In this document: positions 7,386-15,550 of the stretch, one piece after another | Position numbering within the stretch: the stretch's first letter is position 1 | Layout: every line of letters begins with the position of its first letter | Assembly (NCBI GenBank): GCA_030824275.1 | Contig: JAVBXY010000021.1 | Span: forward strand, 1-64,000 | Reading direction: 5' to 3' | Source: Rhodocyclaceae bacterium | GTDB taxonomy: Bacteria; Pseudomonadota; Gammaproteobacteria; Burkholderiales; Rhodocyclaceae | DNA length: 64,000 bases | The notes under the pieces: generated by a model | Seen by the model: only the letters and a program-made list of their open reading frames with translations | Database searches by the model: none | What the model was told of the DNA's origin: nothing | Made by a program: the position numbers and the translations under genes

Positions 7386-8264
7386 TCAGGCCTTCTTCGC
7401 CCGCGGATGGGCACTGTCGTAAATTTTCGCCAGATGCTGAAAGTCGAGATGGGTGTAAATCTGCGTCGCGGCGATGCTGGCATGACCAAGCATCTCCTGC
7501 ACCGCGCGTAGATCACCCGAGGATTGCAGCACATGGGAGGCAAAAGAATGTCTCAGCATGTGCGGATGGACATGCACCCCCAGACCCTGCCGCTGCGCCC
7601 ACTGGGCCAGTCGTAGTTCCACCGCACGCGGCGTCAGTCGCGTCCCGCTGCGACCGACGAACAGCGCCGTATTACCGCGCGCCAGATTGTCACGCACCGC
7701 CAGCCAGGCCACCATCGCCTCGCGCGCTTTTTCGCCCACCGGTACGACGCGGGTCTTCTGCCGCTTGCCGGTCACCGTCACCTCCCCTTGCTGCAAATCC
7801 AGGCCGCCGGGCCAATCGAGGCTGACCAGCTCCGACAGGCGCAGGCCCGAGGAATAGAACAACTCGAACATGGCGGCATCGCGCAGCTCCAGCGGGCCTT
7901 CGGCCGGCGCGTCGAGCAGGGCCATAGTCTGCTCCAGCCCCAGGGCCTTGGGCAGGGTGCGCGGGCGCTTGGGCGCTTTCAGTCCTTCCGCCGGGTTCTG
8001 CGCAATTGCGCCGCGTCGCGCCAGCCAGGCGTAGAAACTGCGCCAGGCCGAGAGTACGCGGGCAATGGAGCGCGGCGACAAGTCCTGCGCATGTAGCTGC
8101 ATCAAGCCCCGGCGCAGGGCCACGGGATTCAGGCCAGTGATGTCGGCCTCGCCGGCTAGGCCGCGCAGGCGTTCCAGGTCGCGGCGATAGGCATCGATGG
8201 TGTGCAGGCTGGCCCGCCGCTGGATCGCGAGTTCGTCGAGGAAGCTCGCGACCGGGTCGGCCAT
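7386..8264 (-). CDS. xerC: Site-specific tyrosine recombinase XerC
   Basis: This 292-aa protein has an N-terminal SAM-like core-binding domain (about 1-90) and a catalytic domain with the Arg in SSGLRLSEL, Lys in TGKRQKTR, HxxR in HMLRHSFA, His in LGHAS and nucleophile Tyr270 in TQIYTHL. With XerD it resolves chromosome dimers at dif. The start at 8264 overlaps the DUF484 stop (ATGA). It closes the conserved dapF-DUF484-xerC operon, which marks it as the housekeeping recombinase rather than an integrase of a mobile element. Confidence 0.95.
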   Translation of the reverse strand: MADPVASFLDELAIQRRASLHTIDAYRRDLERLRGLAGEADITGLNPVALRRGLMQLHAQDLSPRSIARVLSAWRSFYAWLARRGAIAQNPAEGLKAPKRPRTLPKALGLEQTMALLDAPAEGPLELRDAAMFELFYSSGLRLSELVSLDWPGGLDLQQGEVTVTGKRQKTRVVPVGEKAREAMVAWLAVRDNLARGNTALFVGRSGTRLTPRAVELRLAQWAQRQGLGVHVHPHMLRHSFASHVLQSSGDLRAVQEMLGHASIAATQIYTHLDFQHLAKIYDSAHPRAKKA

Positions 8265-8923
8265 CAGATCACCCGCAACAGCGCCGCCGAGGCCAGATCG
8301 CCAATACGCTCGAGATACAGCGTGCCGAGTTCGGGATAGAAGCGCGTCGCTTCCTCGCTGGCCATGACCAACAGGCCGAAGCAGACGCCACCCTGCTCGC
8401 GCAGCGGCACCTGCACCATGGAGCGCAGATGGGCGGAAGCCTCGCCAAACCAGACCACCGATTCCTGGCCGGCGGTCTTGCCACAGTAGGGCCGGGGCAG
8501 GCCGGCGGCAAAGGCCTTGGCGGCATCGGTGACGGCATCGAACTCGTGGCCATTGCCATGGCCGGCGCCCCACAGGCGCAGGGTGACATGGGGCACATTA
8601 AAGGCGCCGCCCAGATGCGAATACAGGGCGCGCACGACGGAAGCCTGATCGGCGGCGGCGGCCAGAGCCACTGCCAGCGCATGGACCTTGGTCGAGATAT
8701 CGTCGTTCTCGGTGCCGAAGGTGATCAACTCGGCCAGCTTGGCTTCCAGGGTGCGGACCTTGTCGCGCAAGGTGAAGAGCTGCTTCTCTGTGATCGAGAT
8801 GGCGCGGCCGGTATGGGGATCGGGAATCGTCACCAGCGCCAGCATCTCGGCGTACTGGTCGAAGAACTCCGGATGATCGTGGAGATAGCGGGCGACGTTC
8901 TCGGCATTCACGGCAGTGCTCAT
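8264..8923 (-). CDS. DUF484 family protein
   Basis: This 219-aa protein begins [19 protein letters not shown], the signature start of DUF484, followed by a heptad-like stretch ([19 protein letters not shown]) and a C-terminal GAF-like domain. The family is found almost always between dapF and xerC, as here, with 4-bp overlaps on both sides. Its biochemical role is not established; the GAF-like fold suggests ligand binding. Confidence 0.9.
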   Translation of the reverse strand: MSTAVNAENVARYLHDHPEFFDQYAEMLALVTIPDPHTGRAISITEKQLFTLRDKVRTLEAKLAELITFGTENDDISTKVHALAVALAAAADQASVVRALYSHLGGAFNVPHVTLRLWGAGHGNGHEFDAVTDAAKAFAAGLPRPYCGKTAGQESVVWFGEASAHLRSMVQVPLREQGGVCFGLLVMASEEATRFYPELGTLYLERIGDLASAALLRVI

Positions 8924-9765
8924 GTCAAATCCTCGGGTAGTTCGATCTCGGCATCGAAAACGGTGGTGGCGGGACCGGTCATCAGTACAGGCGAGCCCGG
9001 CCCGGCCCAGGCAATGGAAAGATCACCGCCGCGCGTTGTAACGCGCACCGGCGAATCGACAAGTCCGCGACGGATGCCGGCGACCACAGCGGCGCAGGCG
9101 CCCGTGCCGCAGGCCAGGGTTTCCCCGGTGCCGCGCTCGAAGACGCGCAGGCGGACGGCGTGGCGGTCAACGATCTGCATGAAGCCGGCATTGACCCGCT
9201 GCGGAAAGCGCGGGTGGTTCTCGATCAGCGGGCCTTGCTGTTCGACGGGGGCGGTATCGACGTTGTCGACCATCTGCACCGCATGGGGATTGCCCATGGA
9301 GACGGCGGTGATCTGGATGGAGTCGCCATTCACATCAAGCGCCTGCATTGGCGCATCGCTGTCGCTCACAAAAGGAATCTCGGCGGGCGCAAAACGCGGC
9401 GCCCCCATATCGACGGTCACGTTTCCGTCGGCTTCTAGGCGCGGCGCGATGATGCCGGACTTGGTCTCGACACGAATCTCGCGCTTCCCGGTGAGACCCT
9501 GCTCGTGCACGAAGCGGACAAAGCAGCGGGCACCATTGCCGCACTGCTCCACCTCGCCGCCGTCGGCGTTGAAGATGCGGTAGCGGAAATCGACGTCGGG
9601 GGTGGCGGTCTTCTCGACCACCAGCAACTGGTCGCAGCCGACGCCGAAATGGCGGTCGGCGAGGAAGCGGGCCTGGGCCGCAGTCGGCACGAAGTCATTG
9701 CGCACGGCATCAAGGACGACGAAGTCGTTGCCCAGGCCGTGCATCTTGGTAAAGCGGATTTTCAT
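8920..9765 (-). CDS. dapF: Diaminopimelate epimerase
   Basis: This 281-aa protein converts LL- to meso-diaminopimelate in lysine and peptidoglycan synthesis. Both catalytic cysteines are present, in CGNGARCF and ACGTGAC. I chose the ATG at 9765 ([17 protein letters not shown]), which matches the family N-terminus; an upstream in-frame ATG would add 18 unrelated residues and read through a repeat copy. It is the first gene of the dapF-DUF484-xerC operon. Confidence 0.95.
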   Translation of the reverse strand: MKIRFTKMHGLGNDFVVLDAVRNDFVPTAAQARFLADRHFGVGCDQLLVVEKTATPDVDFRYRIFNADGGEVEQCGNGARCFVRFVHEQGLTGKREIRVETKSGIIAPRLEADGNVTVDMGAPRFAPAEIPFVSDSDAPMQALDVNGDSIQITAVSMGNPHAVQMVDNVDTAPVEQQGPLIENHPRFPQRVNAGFMQIVDRHAVRLRVFERGTGETLACGTGACAAVVAGIRRGLVDSPVRVTTRGGDLSIAWAGPGSPVLMTGPATTVFDAEIELPEDLT

Positions 9766-9778
9766 CCGGCAAGAATAC

Positions 9779-9803
9779 GCCGTCCCGCCAGCGCCGACTT
9801 TTC
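9779..9803 (-). repeat. 25-bp dispersed repeat, copy 2
   Basis: This is a perfect core copy with variable bases GG, on the minus strand. It starts 28 nt after the stop of the class V aminotransferase gene on its sense strand and ends 14 nt before the dapF start. Confidence 0.9.
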
Positions 9804-9830
9804 GATAAAGCCGGGCCAAGCGGGCCTATT

Positions 9831-10958
9831 TCACGACAACTGGTCCAGCGCCTTGGCCAGATTGGCGACAGTGCGGTCGATATTGCGTAACTTCTCCAGA
9901 CCGAAAAGACCGAGGCGGAAGCTGCTGAAATTCGTCCCCTCGTCGCATTGCAGGGGCACGCCGGCTGCGCTTTGAATGCCCAGCGCGGCAAAGCGCTTGC
10001 CGGTGCGCACGCCCTCGTCGTCGGTATAGCTGACGATCACGCCCGGCGCCTCGAAACCCGCGGCGGCGACGCTGGGAAAGCCGTGGCTCACCAGCAGGGC
10101 GCGCACCTTGTCGCCCAATTCCTGCTGAGCGGCGCGCATGGCCGGCAGGCCTGCATCGAGGGTCTCGCGCATCACGTCGCGGTCCCGGCGCAGGGCGTCG
10201 GTGGGCATGGTGGCGTGATAGGCATGACTGCCGCCCTCGTAGGCTTCCATGATCTGCAACCATTTCTTCAGGTCGCAGGCGAAACTGGTGCTGGTGGTGG
10301 CGTCGATGCGCGCGCGGGCCTCGGCGCCGAGCATGACGAAGGCGGCGCAGGGCGAACCGCTCCAGCCTTTTTGCGGCGCGCTGATCAGGATATCGACGCC
10401 GCTGGCCTGCATATCCACCCACATGGCGCCGGAGGCGATGCAATCAAGGACGAACAGGCCGCCCACGGCATGCACCGCATCGGCGACGGCGCGCAAATAA
10501 TCGTCGGGCAGGATGATGCCGGAGGCGGTTTCGACGTGGGGCGCGAAGACCATATCCGGCTTTTCAGCCCGGATGGTGGCGACGACTTCGGCTATGGGCG
10601 GCGGCGCAAAGGGCGCTTGCGGCCCTGAGCCGATGCGACGCGCCTTGAGCACCGTGCTGGCCGACGGAATATTCCCCATCTCGAAAATCTGCGTCCAGCG
10701 AAAGCTGAACCAGCCGTTGCGGATCACCAGACATTTCTTCCCGGTGGCGAACTGGCGCGCCACCGCCTCCATGCCGAAACTGCCGCTGCCGGGCACGATA
10801 GCCACGGCCTGCGCTGCGTAGGCCTGCTTGAGCATGGCCGATAGATCGCGCATGGTGGCCTGAAAAGCAGCCGACATGTGGTTGAGGGCGCGGTCCGTAT
10901 AGACCACCGAATATTCGAGCAGGCCATCGGGATCGACGGCGGGAAGCAGTCCGGGCAT
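9831..10958 (-). CDS. Class V PLP-dependent aminotransferase (alanine/serine-glyoxylate type)
   Basis: This 375-aa fold-type I aminotransferase has a PLP-lysine in SAPQKGW and a preceding Asp in LDCIASGAMWVDM. Sequence features (VPGSGSFGMEAVARQF, the HVETASGI segment) place it with alanine-glyoxylate, serine-glyoxylate and related transaminases. The donor and acceptor cannot be settled from sequence. It could serve glycine/serine interconversion or glyoxylate detoxification. It precedes dapF on the same strand with a 65-bp gap holding a repeat copy, so it may or may not be in the same transcript. Confidence 0.8.
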   Translation of the reverse strand: MPGLLPAVDPDGLLEYSVVYTDRALNHMSAAFQATMRDLSAMLKQAYAAQAVAIVPGSGSFGMEAVARQFATGKKCLVIRNGWFSFRWTQIFEMGNIPSASTVLKARRIGSGPQAPFAPPPIAEVVATIRAEKPDMVFAPHVETASGIILPDDYLRAVADAVHAVGGLFVLDCIASGAMWVDMQASGVDILISAPQKGWSGSPCAAFVMLGAEARARIDATTSTSFACDLKKWLQIMEAYEGGSHAYHATMPTDALRRDRDVMRETLDAGLPAMRAAQQELGDKVRALLVSHGFPSVAAAGFEAPGVIVSYTDDEGVRTGKRFAALGIQSAAGVPLQCDEGTNFSSFRLGLFGLEKLRNIDRTVANLAKALDQLS

Positions 10959-10985
10959 CTCAGGTCTCCGTGATTGTCGTCATGT

Positions 10986-11846
10986 TCAATACAGCGAGGC
11001 GTGGCCTTGCGGCCGCGTCTTGAAACGCTTGTGCAACCAATAGTACTGTTCCGGGCTCTTCAGCACTTCGGCTTCGATGAAGGCATTCATGCGCCTCGTA
11101 TCGGCTTCCGCGTCCGCAGTCGGAAAATCCGTCCAGGGTACGCCGACACGGGTCACGTAGCGACCATCCTCCATGCGCGTCAGCACCGGGATCACGGTCG
11201 CCTCGGTAACTTTCGCCAGCCGTCCCAAGGCGGGAATGGTCGCCGCCGGCACGCCGAAGAAGGGCACGAAAATGGATTCCTTGGGGCCGTAGTCCATGTC
11301 CGGCGAGTAATGGAAAAAGCGGCCTTCCTTCATCGCCTTCAGCGCCTTCTTCGTCCCTTCCTGGCGCGAGGCCAGTTCGCAGTTGCCGAAGCGCAGGCGG
11401 CCGTCGTTCATGGCCGTCTCGAAGATGCGATTTTTCTGCCGCGTGTAGATGGCGACCAGACCCTGTTCCAGAGCGATGCGTATCCAGCCGGCATCAATGC
11501 CGACGAAATGCGGCACCAGCAAAATCACCGGCTTGCCCTTGTACGCCGTCAAGGTTTCGCCACCTTCGAGACGCACCAGATGGCGAATGCGATCCGGCGA
11601 GGCGTGCCACCAGAGGCAGAGTTCGAGAATGCTGCGGCCGAAGGCCATGAAATGCCGTCTCGCCAGCGCCGACTTTTCTGCGGGCGATAGCTGCGGGAAA
11701 CACAGGCCAAGATTGGTCAGCGTGACATGGCGACGCTCCTTCACCGCAACGTAGAGCAGCAGGCCGAGGCCACGCCCGAGCAGGGCCAGCACCGACAGCG
11801 GCAGCCAGTGCAACAGCCAGAGCAGTGCCAGCAACACCCGCGTCAC
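10986..11846 (-). CDS. LpxL/HtrB-type lipid A late acyltransferase, second copy
   Basis: This 286-aa protein has an N-terminal membrane anchor (VLLALLWLLHWLPLSVLALL) and a catalytic H-x4-D motif (HFVGID). It belongs to the family that adds secondary acyl chains to Kdo2-lipid A at the inner membrane. Start at GTG 11846 is supported by overlap with the upstream acyltransferase stop (GTGA). A 25-bp repeat copy lies in frame at 11654-11678 and encodes EKSALARR in a linker before the catalytic domain. Two tandem enzymes next to gnnA-gnnB-lpxA suggest two distinct secondary acylation sites. Confidence 0.88.
   Translation of the reverse strand: MTRVLLALLWLLHWLPLSVLALLGRGLGLLLYVAVKERRHVTLTNLGLCFPQLSPAEKSALARRHFMAFGRSILELCLWWHASPDRIRHLVRLEGGETLTAYKGKPVILLVPHFVGIDAGWIRIALEQGLVAIYTRQKNRIFETAMNDGRLRFGNCELASRQEGTKKALKAMKEGRFFHYSPDMDYGPKESIFVPFFGVPAATIPALGRLAKVTEATVIPVLTRMEDGRYVTRVGVPWTDFPTADAEADTRRMNAFIEAEVLKSPEQYYWLHKRFKTRPQGHASLY
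11654..11678 (-). repeat. 25-bp dispersed repeat, copy 3 (inside acyltransferase gene)
   Basis: This is a perfect core copy with variable bases AG. It lies on the coding strand of the acyltransferase gene and is read in frame as EKSALARR, a different frame from the copies in otsB and prmC. It falls in a variable region between the membrane anchor and the H-x4-D motif. Confidence 0.9.
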
Positions 11847-12727
11847 TGGGGCGCTCCTGGTGGCTCGGCACCCGCCGGCACCTTGTAGCGGTTGTAGCCC
11901 CACAGATATTGCTCGGGGCAGCGACGGATCAGCGCCTCCAGTTCGTGGTTGATCTGCGCCGCCCGCTGCACCAGATCGCCGCTCAGCGGCTGCGACAGGG
12001 CAAACAGATGCAGGTGATAACCAGCGCCGTAGTGCAGGCGCTCGGCGTAGGCCAGCAGCACCGTCGCCCCAGTCTCGGCGAGCCGCGCGGCCAGGGTCAT
12101 GGTGTAGGCCGGACGGCCGAAGAAGGGCGCCCAGGCGCCCTCGCCCTTGCCCGGCACCTGGTCAGGTAATATGCCTACGGCTTCGCCGGTTTTCAGCGCC
12201 TTGAGCAGTCGGCGCACGCCGGACAGATCGGCGGGGGCGAGCTTGAGATTGGCACCGCGGCCCTCTTCGATCAGCGGCGCCAGCCAGTCCTGCTTGGGGC
12301 GGCGATAGAGCACGGTGATCGGTTTGCGCGCCGCGTAATACTGGGCGGTGATCTCGAAGCAACCGAGATGCGGCGTCAGGAAAAGAATGCCCCGACCTTC
12401 AGCCCACGCCGCCTCGACCAGTTCCCAGCCGGACACCTTGGCGACCCGCTCCACTACCTCGCCCTGGGGCCGCAACCAGATCTTCGGCAGTTCCAGCAGG
12501 GCCTTGCCGGATTCGGCAATGGCCGCGCCCTTCGCCGCCGCCAGCCCCGCTTGGTCGATATGCGTGGCGAAGTTGCGCCGGTAGGTGGGCGACAGCACCC
12601 AGGCCAGCCAGCCGGCGAGGGCGCCGAGGTTGTGCAGCAGCGGCAAGGGCAGGCGGGCGAAGAAGCGGAACAGAGCGGCAAGCAAGGCAGGCACGGAATC
12701 AGCGGAGAAAGTAGAATTATGGCCCAT
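11843..12727 (-). CDS. LpxL/HtrB-type lipid A late acyltransferase, first copy
   Basis: This 294-aa protein has an N-terminal hydrophobic segment, the catalytic H-x4-E motif (HLGCFE) and the conserved PDQ-x-P segment (ILPDQVPGKGEG). It should transfer an acyl chain to a lipid A precursor at the inner membrane. The ATG at 12727 has GGAGGGGAG about 5 nt upstream. It overlaps the divergent gnnA start codon (both share CATG at 12725-12728). A GTG at about 12694 is an alternative start that would free the shared promoter region. Confidence 0.88.
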   Translation of the reverse strand: MGHNSTFSADSVPALLAALFRFFARLPLPLLHNLGALAGWLAWVLSPTYRRNFATHIDQAGLAAAKGAAIAESGKALLELPKIWLRPQGEVVERVAKVSGWELVEAAWAEGRGILFLTPHLGCFEITAQYYAARKPITVLYRRPKQDWLAPLIEEGRGANLKLAPADLSGVRRLLKALKTGEAVGILPDQVPGKGEGAWAPFFGRPAYTMTLAARLAETGATVLLAYAERLHYGAGYHLHLFALSQPLSGDLVQRAAQINHELEALIRRCPEQYLWGYNRYKVPAGAEPPGAPQ

Positions 12728-13673
12728 GTCTACTCCCCTCCGTGCCGCCGTCATCGGCGTCGGCTACCTCGGCCGCTTCCACGCCCAGAAATATGCGGCG
12801 CTGCGCGAAACCCATGGCGACGTCGAACTGGTGGCTGTGGCCGACGCCCATCCGGAAACCGCCCGCCGCGTCGCCGGCGAACTGGGCGTGCAGGCCGTCG
12901 CCGACTACCGCGAACTCTTCGGCCAGGTGGACCTGGTCTCCGTCGCCAGCACCACCGAAAGCCACCATGCTGTTGCCCACGACTGCCTCGCCGCAGGCCT
13001 GCATGTACTGGTGGAAAAGCCGATCACCGTGACCGTGGCGCAGGCCGACGAACTCATCGCCCTGGCAACGGAAAAGAAACTGGTGCTCCAGGTCGGCCAC
13101 CTCGAACGCTTCAATCCGGCCTGGCTGGCGGTGCGCGACCGGATTCTCAAGCCGGTGTTCATCGAGGCCCATCGCATGGCGCCCTTCAAGCCGCGCGGCA
13201 TCGACGTCTCTGTGATTCTCGACCTGATGATCCACGATCTCGACCTGATCCTGCCGCTGGTGAAAAGCCCCGTGGCCGACCTGCGCGCTTCCGGCGTGTC
13301 GGTGCTGACCGATGGCGTCGATATTGCCAACGCCCGCGTCGAATTCGCCAGCGGCTGCGTCGCCAATCTCACGGCGAGCCGCACCTCGACCTCGGCCCTG
13401 CGCCGCATGCGCATCTTCCAGTACCACGAATACATGTCCATCGATTTCGGCGAGCGCAAGATCGGCATCACCCGCAAGCGCGATGCGCTCATGGAAGGCG
13501 AGCCGCCCATCGACACCGAAACCTTCCAGCAGCCGCCCGGCGATGCGCTGATGACCGAGATCCGCGCCTTCGTCGATGCCGTGCGCGAGGGCACGCAGGC
13601 TGTCGTAAGTGGCCGCGATGGCCGCGAAGCGCTGGCTCTGGCGCTGGACATCGAAAAACTGATTTCCAAGTAA
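12726..13673 (+). CDS. gnnA: GnnA-type UDP-GlcNAc 3-dehydrogenase (Gfo/Idh/MocA family)
   Basis: This 315-aa protein has an N-terminal NAD(P) motif (AVIGVGYLGRFHAQKY) and the EKP motif (VLVEKPIT) of the Gfo/Idh/MocA family. It is followed 8 nt later by a DegT-family aminotransferase and then by lpxA. In Acidithiobacillus ferrooxidans, GnnA oxidises the 3-OH of UDP-GlcNAc and GnnB aminates the product; both genes are linked to lpxA there. The same order of functions here supports that assignment. The family alone is functionally broad, so the call rests on context. The ATG at 12726 gives the family-typical N-terminus. Confidence 0.8.
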   Translation: MSTPLRAAVIGVGYLGRFHAQKYAALRETHGDVELVAVADAHPETARRVAGELGVQAVADYRELFGQVDLVSVASTTESHHAVAHDCLAAGLHVLVEKPITVTVAQADELIALATEKKLVLQVGHLERFNPAWLAVRDRILKPVFIEAHRMAPFKPRGIDVSVILDLMIHDLDLILPLVKSPVADLRASGVSVLTDGVDIANARVEFASGCVANLTASRTSTSALRRMRIFQYHEYMSIDFGERKIGITRKRDALMEGEPPIDTETFQQPPGDALMTEIRAFVDAVREGTQAVVSGRDGREALALALDIEKLISK

Positions 13674-13681
13674 GGATAGTC

Positions 13682-14776
13682 ATGAACATCCCCATGCTCG
13701 ACCTCAAGGCCGAATACGAACTGCTGCGCGGCGAGGTCGAACCCGCCGTACTGGCGGCGCTGGCTGCCTGCCAGTACATCGGCGGCCCCAACGTCAAGGC
13801 CTTCGAACAGGAATCGGCCGCCTACGCCGGCGCCAAGCACGCGATCTCCTGTGCCTCCGGCACCGACGCCCTGCTGATCGCCTTGCGCGCCATCGGCCTC
13901 GATCCCGGCGACGAAGTCATTACCACGCCCTTCACCTTCGTCGCCACGGCCTCGACGGTGGTCATGTGCGGCGCCGCGCCGGTCTTCGTGGACATTGACC
14001 CGAAGACCTTCAACCTCGACCTTGCCCAGGTCGAAGCGGCCATCACGCCGCGCACGAAAGCTGTCGTGCCCGTTCATCTGTTCGGCCAGCCTGTCGATCT
14101 CGATGCCCTGCGCGCAATCTGCGACAGGCACGGCCTCAAGCTCATCGAAGACGCCGCCCAGTCCTTCGGCGCCGACATCCATGGCCGCATGTGCGGCAGC
14201 ATTGGCGACATCGGCTGCACCTCCTTCTACCCGTCGAAGAACCTCTCGGCCTTCGGCGACGGCGGCCTGATCCTGACCAACGACGACGCCCTGGCCGCCG
14301 AACTGCGCGTGCTGGCCTCGCACGGCTCGCGGGTGCGCTATCACCATCACGTGCTCGGCTACAACTCGCGCCTCGACGAAATCCAGGCCGTAATCCTGCG
14401 CATCAAGCTGCGCCGCCTCGACGACTTCAACGCTCGCCGTCGCGCCATCGCCGACTTTTACAATCGACTGCTCGACGGCCTGGTCGAAACACCCTTCGAG
14501 GACGGCATCGGCCGCCACGTCTTCCATCAATACACCATCCTTTCCGACCGCCGCGATGCGATCCAGAAGGCGCTGACGGAGGCCGGCATCGCCTGCGCGG
14601 TGTACTACCCGGTGCCGCTGCACCAGCAGGAGATGTTCGCCGCCAGCCATGGCCAGGTGAAGCTGCCGGTCACCGAGCGCACCGCCCAGCGCTGCCTCTC
14701 GCTGCCCATCTCGCCGATGTTGAAGGACGAACAGGTCGAGCGCATCGCCGACACCATCCGCCAGGCGCTGACATGA
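13682..14776 (+). CDS. gnnB: GnnB-type aminotransferase (DegT/DnrJ/EryC1/StrS family)
   Basis: This 364-aa PLP enzyme has the PLP-lysine in YPSKNLSAFGDGG and the SGTDALLIALRAIGLDPGDEVI segment typical of sugar aminotransferases. It is predicted to transaminate UDP-3-keto-GlcNAc to UDP-2-acetamido-3-amino-glucose, the substrate for LpxA in bacteria with 2,3-diamino lipid A. Its stop overlaps the lpxA start (ATGA). Residues near 14436-14460 come from DNA that matches the 25-bp repeat at 22 of 25 positions, but the encoded motif RRRAIADFY is normal for the family. Confidence 0.8.
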   Translation: MNIPMLDLKAEYELLRGEVEPAVLAALAACQYIGGPNVKAFEQESAAYAGAKHAISCASGTDALLIALRAIGLDPGDEVITTPFTFVATASTVVMCGAAPVFVDIDPKTFNLDLAQVEAAITPRTKAVVPVHLFGQPVDLDALRAICDRHGLKLIEDAAQSFGADIHGRMCGSIGDIGCTSFYPSKNLSAFGDGGLILTNDDALAAELRVLASHGSRVRYHHHVLGYNSRLDEIQAVILRIKLRRLDDFNARRRAIADFYNRLLDGLVETPFEDGIGRHVFHQYTILSDRRDAIQKALTEAGIACAVYYPVPLHQQEMFAASHGQVKLPVTERTAQRCLSLPISPMLKDEQVERIADTIRQALT

Positions 14777-15546
14777 GCATCCACGCCAGCGCCGTCGTCG
14801 CCGCCGACGCCCGCATCGGCGCCGATGTGAAGATCGGCCCCTTCGCCGTTATCGAAGAGGACGTGATTCTCGGCGACGGCTGCGAGATCGCCGCCCATGC
14901 CGTGATCAAGTGCCACACCCACATGGGCGCGCGCAACCGGGTCGCCGAACATGCGGTGATCGGCGGCGATCCGCAGGACTTCAAGTTCAAGCCCGATACC
15001 CTCTCCCGTACCGAGATCGGCGACGACAATTACTTCCGTGAGGGCGTCACCATCCATCGCGGCTCGCGCCCCGATTCGGCGACGACAATCGGCAACGGCT
15101 GCTTCCTCATGGCCTATGCCCACATCGCCCACGACTGCGTCGTTGGCAATCAGGTGGTGATGGCCAACACGGCCGGTATCGCCGGCGAAGTGGTGGTGCA
15201 GGACAAGGCCTTCATCTCCGCCGCCGTCACCGTGCACCAGTTCTGCCACATCGGCCGCAACGCCATGATCGGCCTGTCCACCAAGGTGGTGCAGGACGCC
15301 CTGCCCTTTTGCATCACCGACGGCAACCCGGGCCGTGCCCGTGGCCTCAACCTCGTCGGCCTCAAGCGCAACGGCTTTTCCAAGGACGAGATCAAGGCAC
15401 TCAAGGATGCCTACCGCATGCTCTATTCGCGCATGCCCCTCGACGAGGCATTGACGCGCATGAAGGGCATGGGCTGTGCCCCGGTATTGGAAATCGCCGC
15501 CTTCATCGAAGGCTCGAAGCGGGGCTTCGCGCACCCGACGCGCTAA
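14773..15546 (+). CDS. lpxA: Acyl-ACP:UDP-amino-sugar acyltransferase LpxA
   Basis: This 257-aa protein has an N-terminal left-handed beta-helix of hexapeptide repeats and a C-terminal helical domain (DEIKALKDAYRMLY). The catalytic His is in AHIAHDC and the second conserved His in VHQFC. LpxA starts lipid A synthesis. Aligned by eye to E. coli LpxA, the position of His144 is Glu (AGIAGEVVV) and the acyl-length position Gly173 is Leu (MIGLST). A bulkier residue there suggests a short 3-hydroxyacyl chain such as C10. It is not in an lpxD-fabZ-lpxA-lpxB cluster here; linkage to gnnAB implies an amide-linked chain. Confidence 0.93.
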   Translation: MSIHASAVVAADARIGADVKIGPFAVIEEDVILGDGCEIAAHAVIKCHTHMGARNRVAEHAVIGGDPQDFKFKPDTLSRTEIGDDNYFREGVTIHRGSRPDSATTIGNGCFLMAYAHIAHDCVVGNQVVMANTAGIAGEVVVQDKAFISAAVTVHQFCHIGRNAMIGLSTKVVQDALPFCITDGNPGRARGLNLVGLKRNGFSKDEIKALKDAYRMLYSRMPLDEALTRMKGMGCAPVLEIAAFIEGSKRGFAHPTR

Positions 15547-15550
15547 GGCG

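Noticed and set aside
7386..8264. Tyrosine recombinase as a sign of a mobile element
   Set aside because: Gene order dapF-DUF484-xerC is the conserved housekeeping operon, and no attachment site or cargo is seen.
14436..14460. A sixteenth repeat copy inside gnnB (22 of 25 positions)
   Set aside because: The encoded RRRAIADFY is a normal motif of the aminotransferase family, so protein constraint and codon bias can explain the match; it is held apart from the 15.
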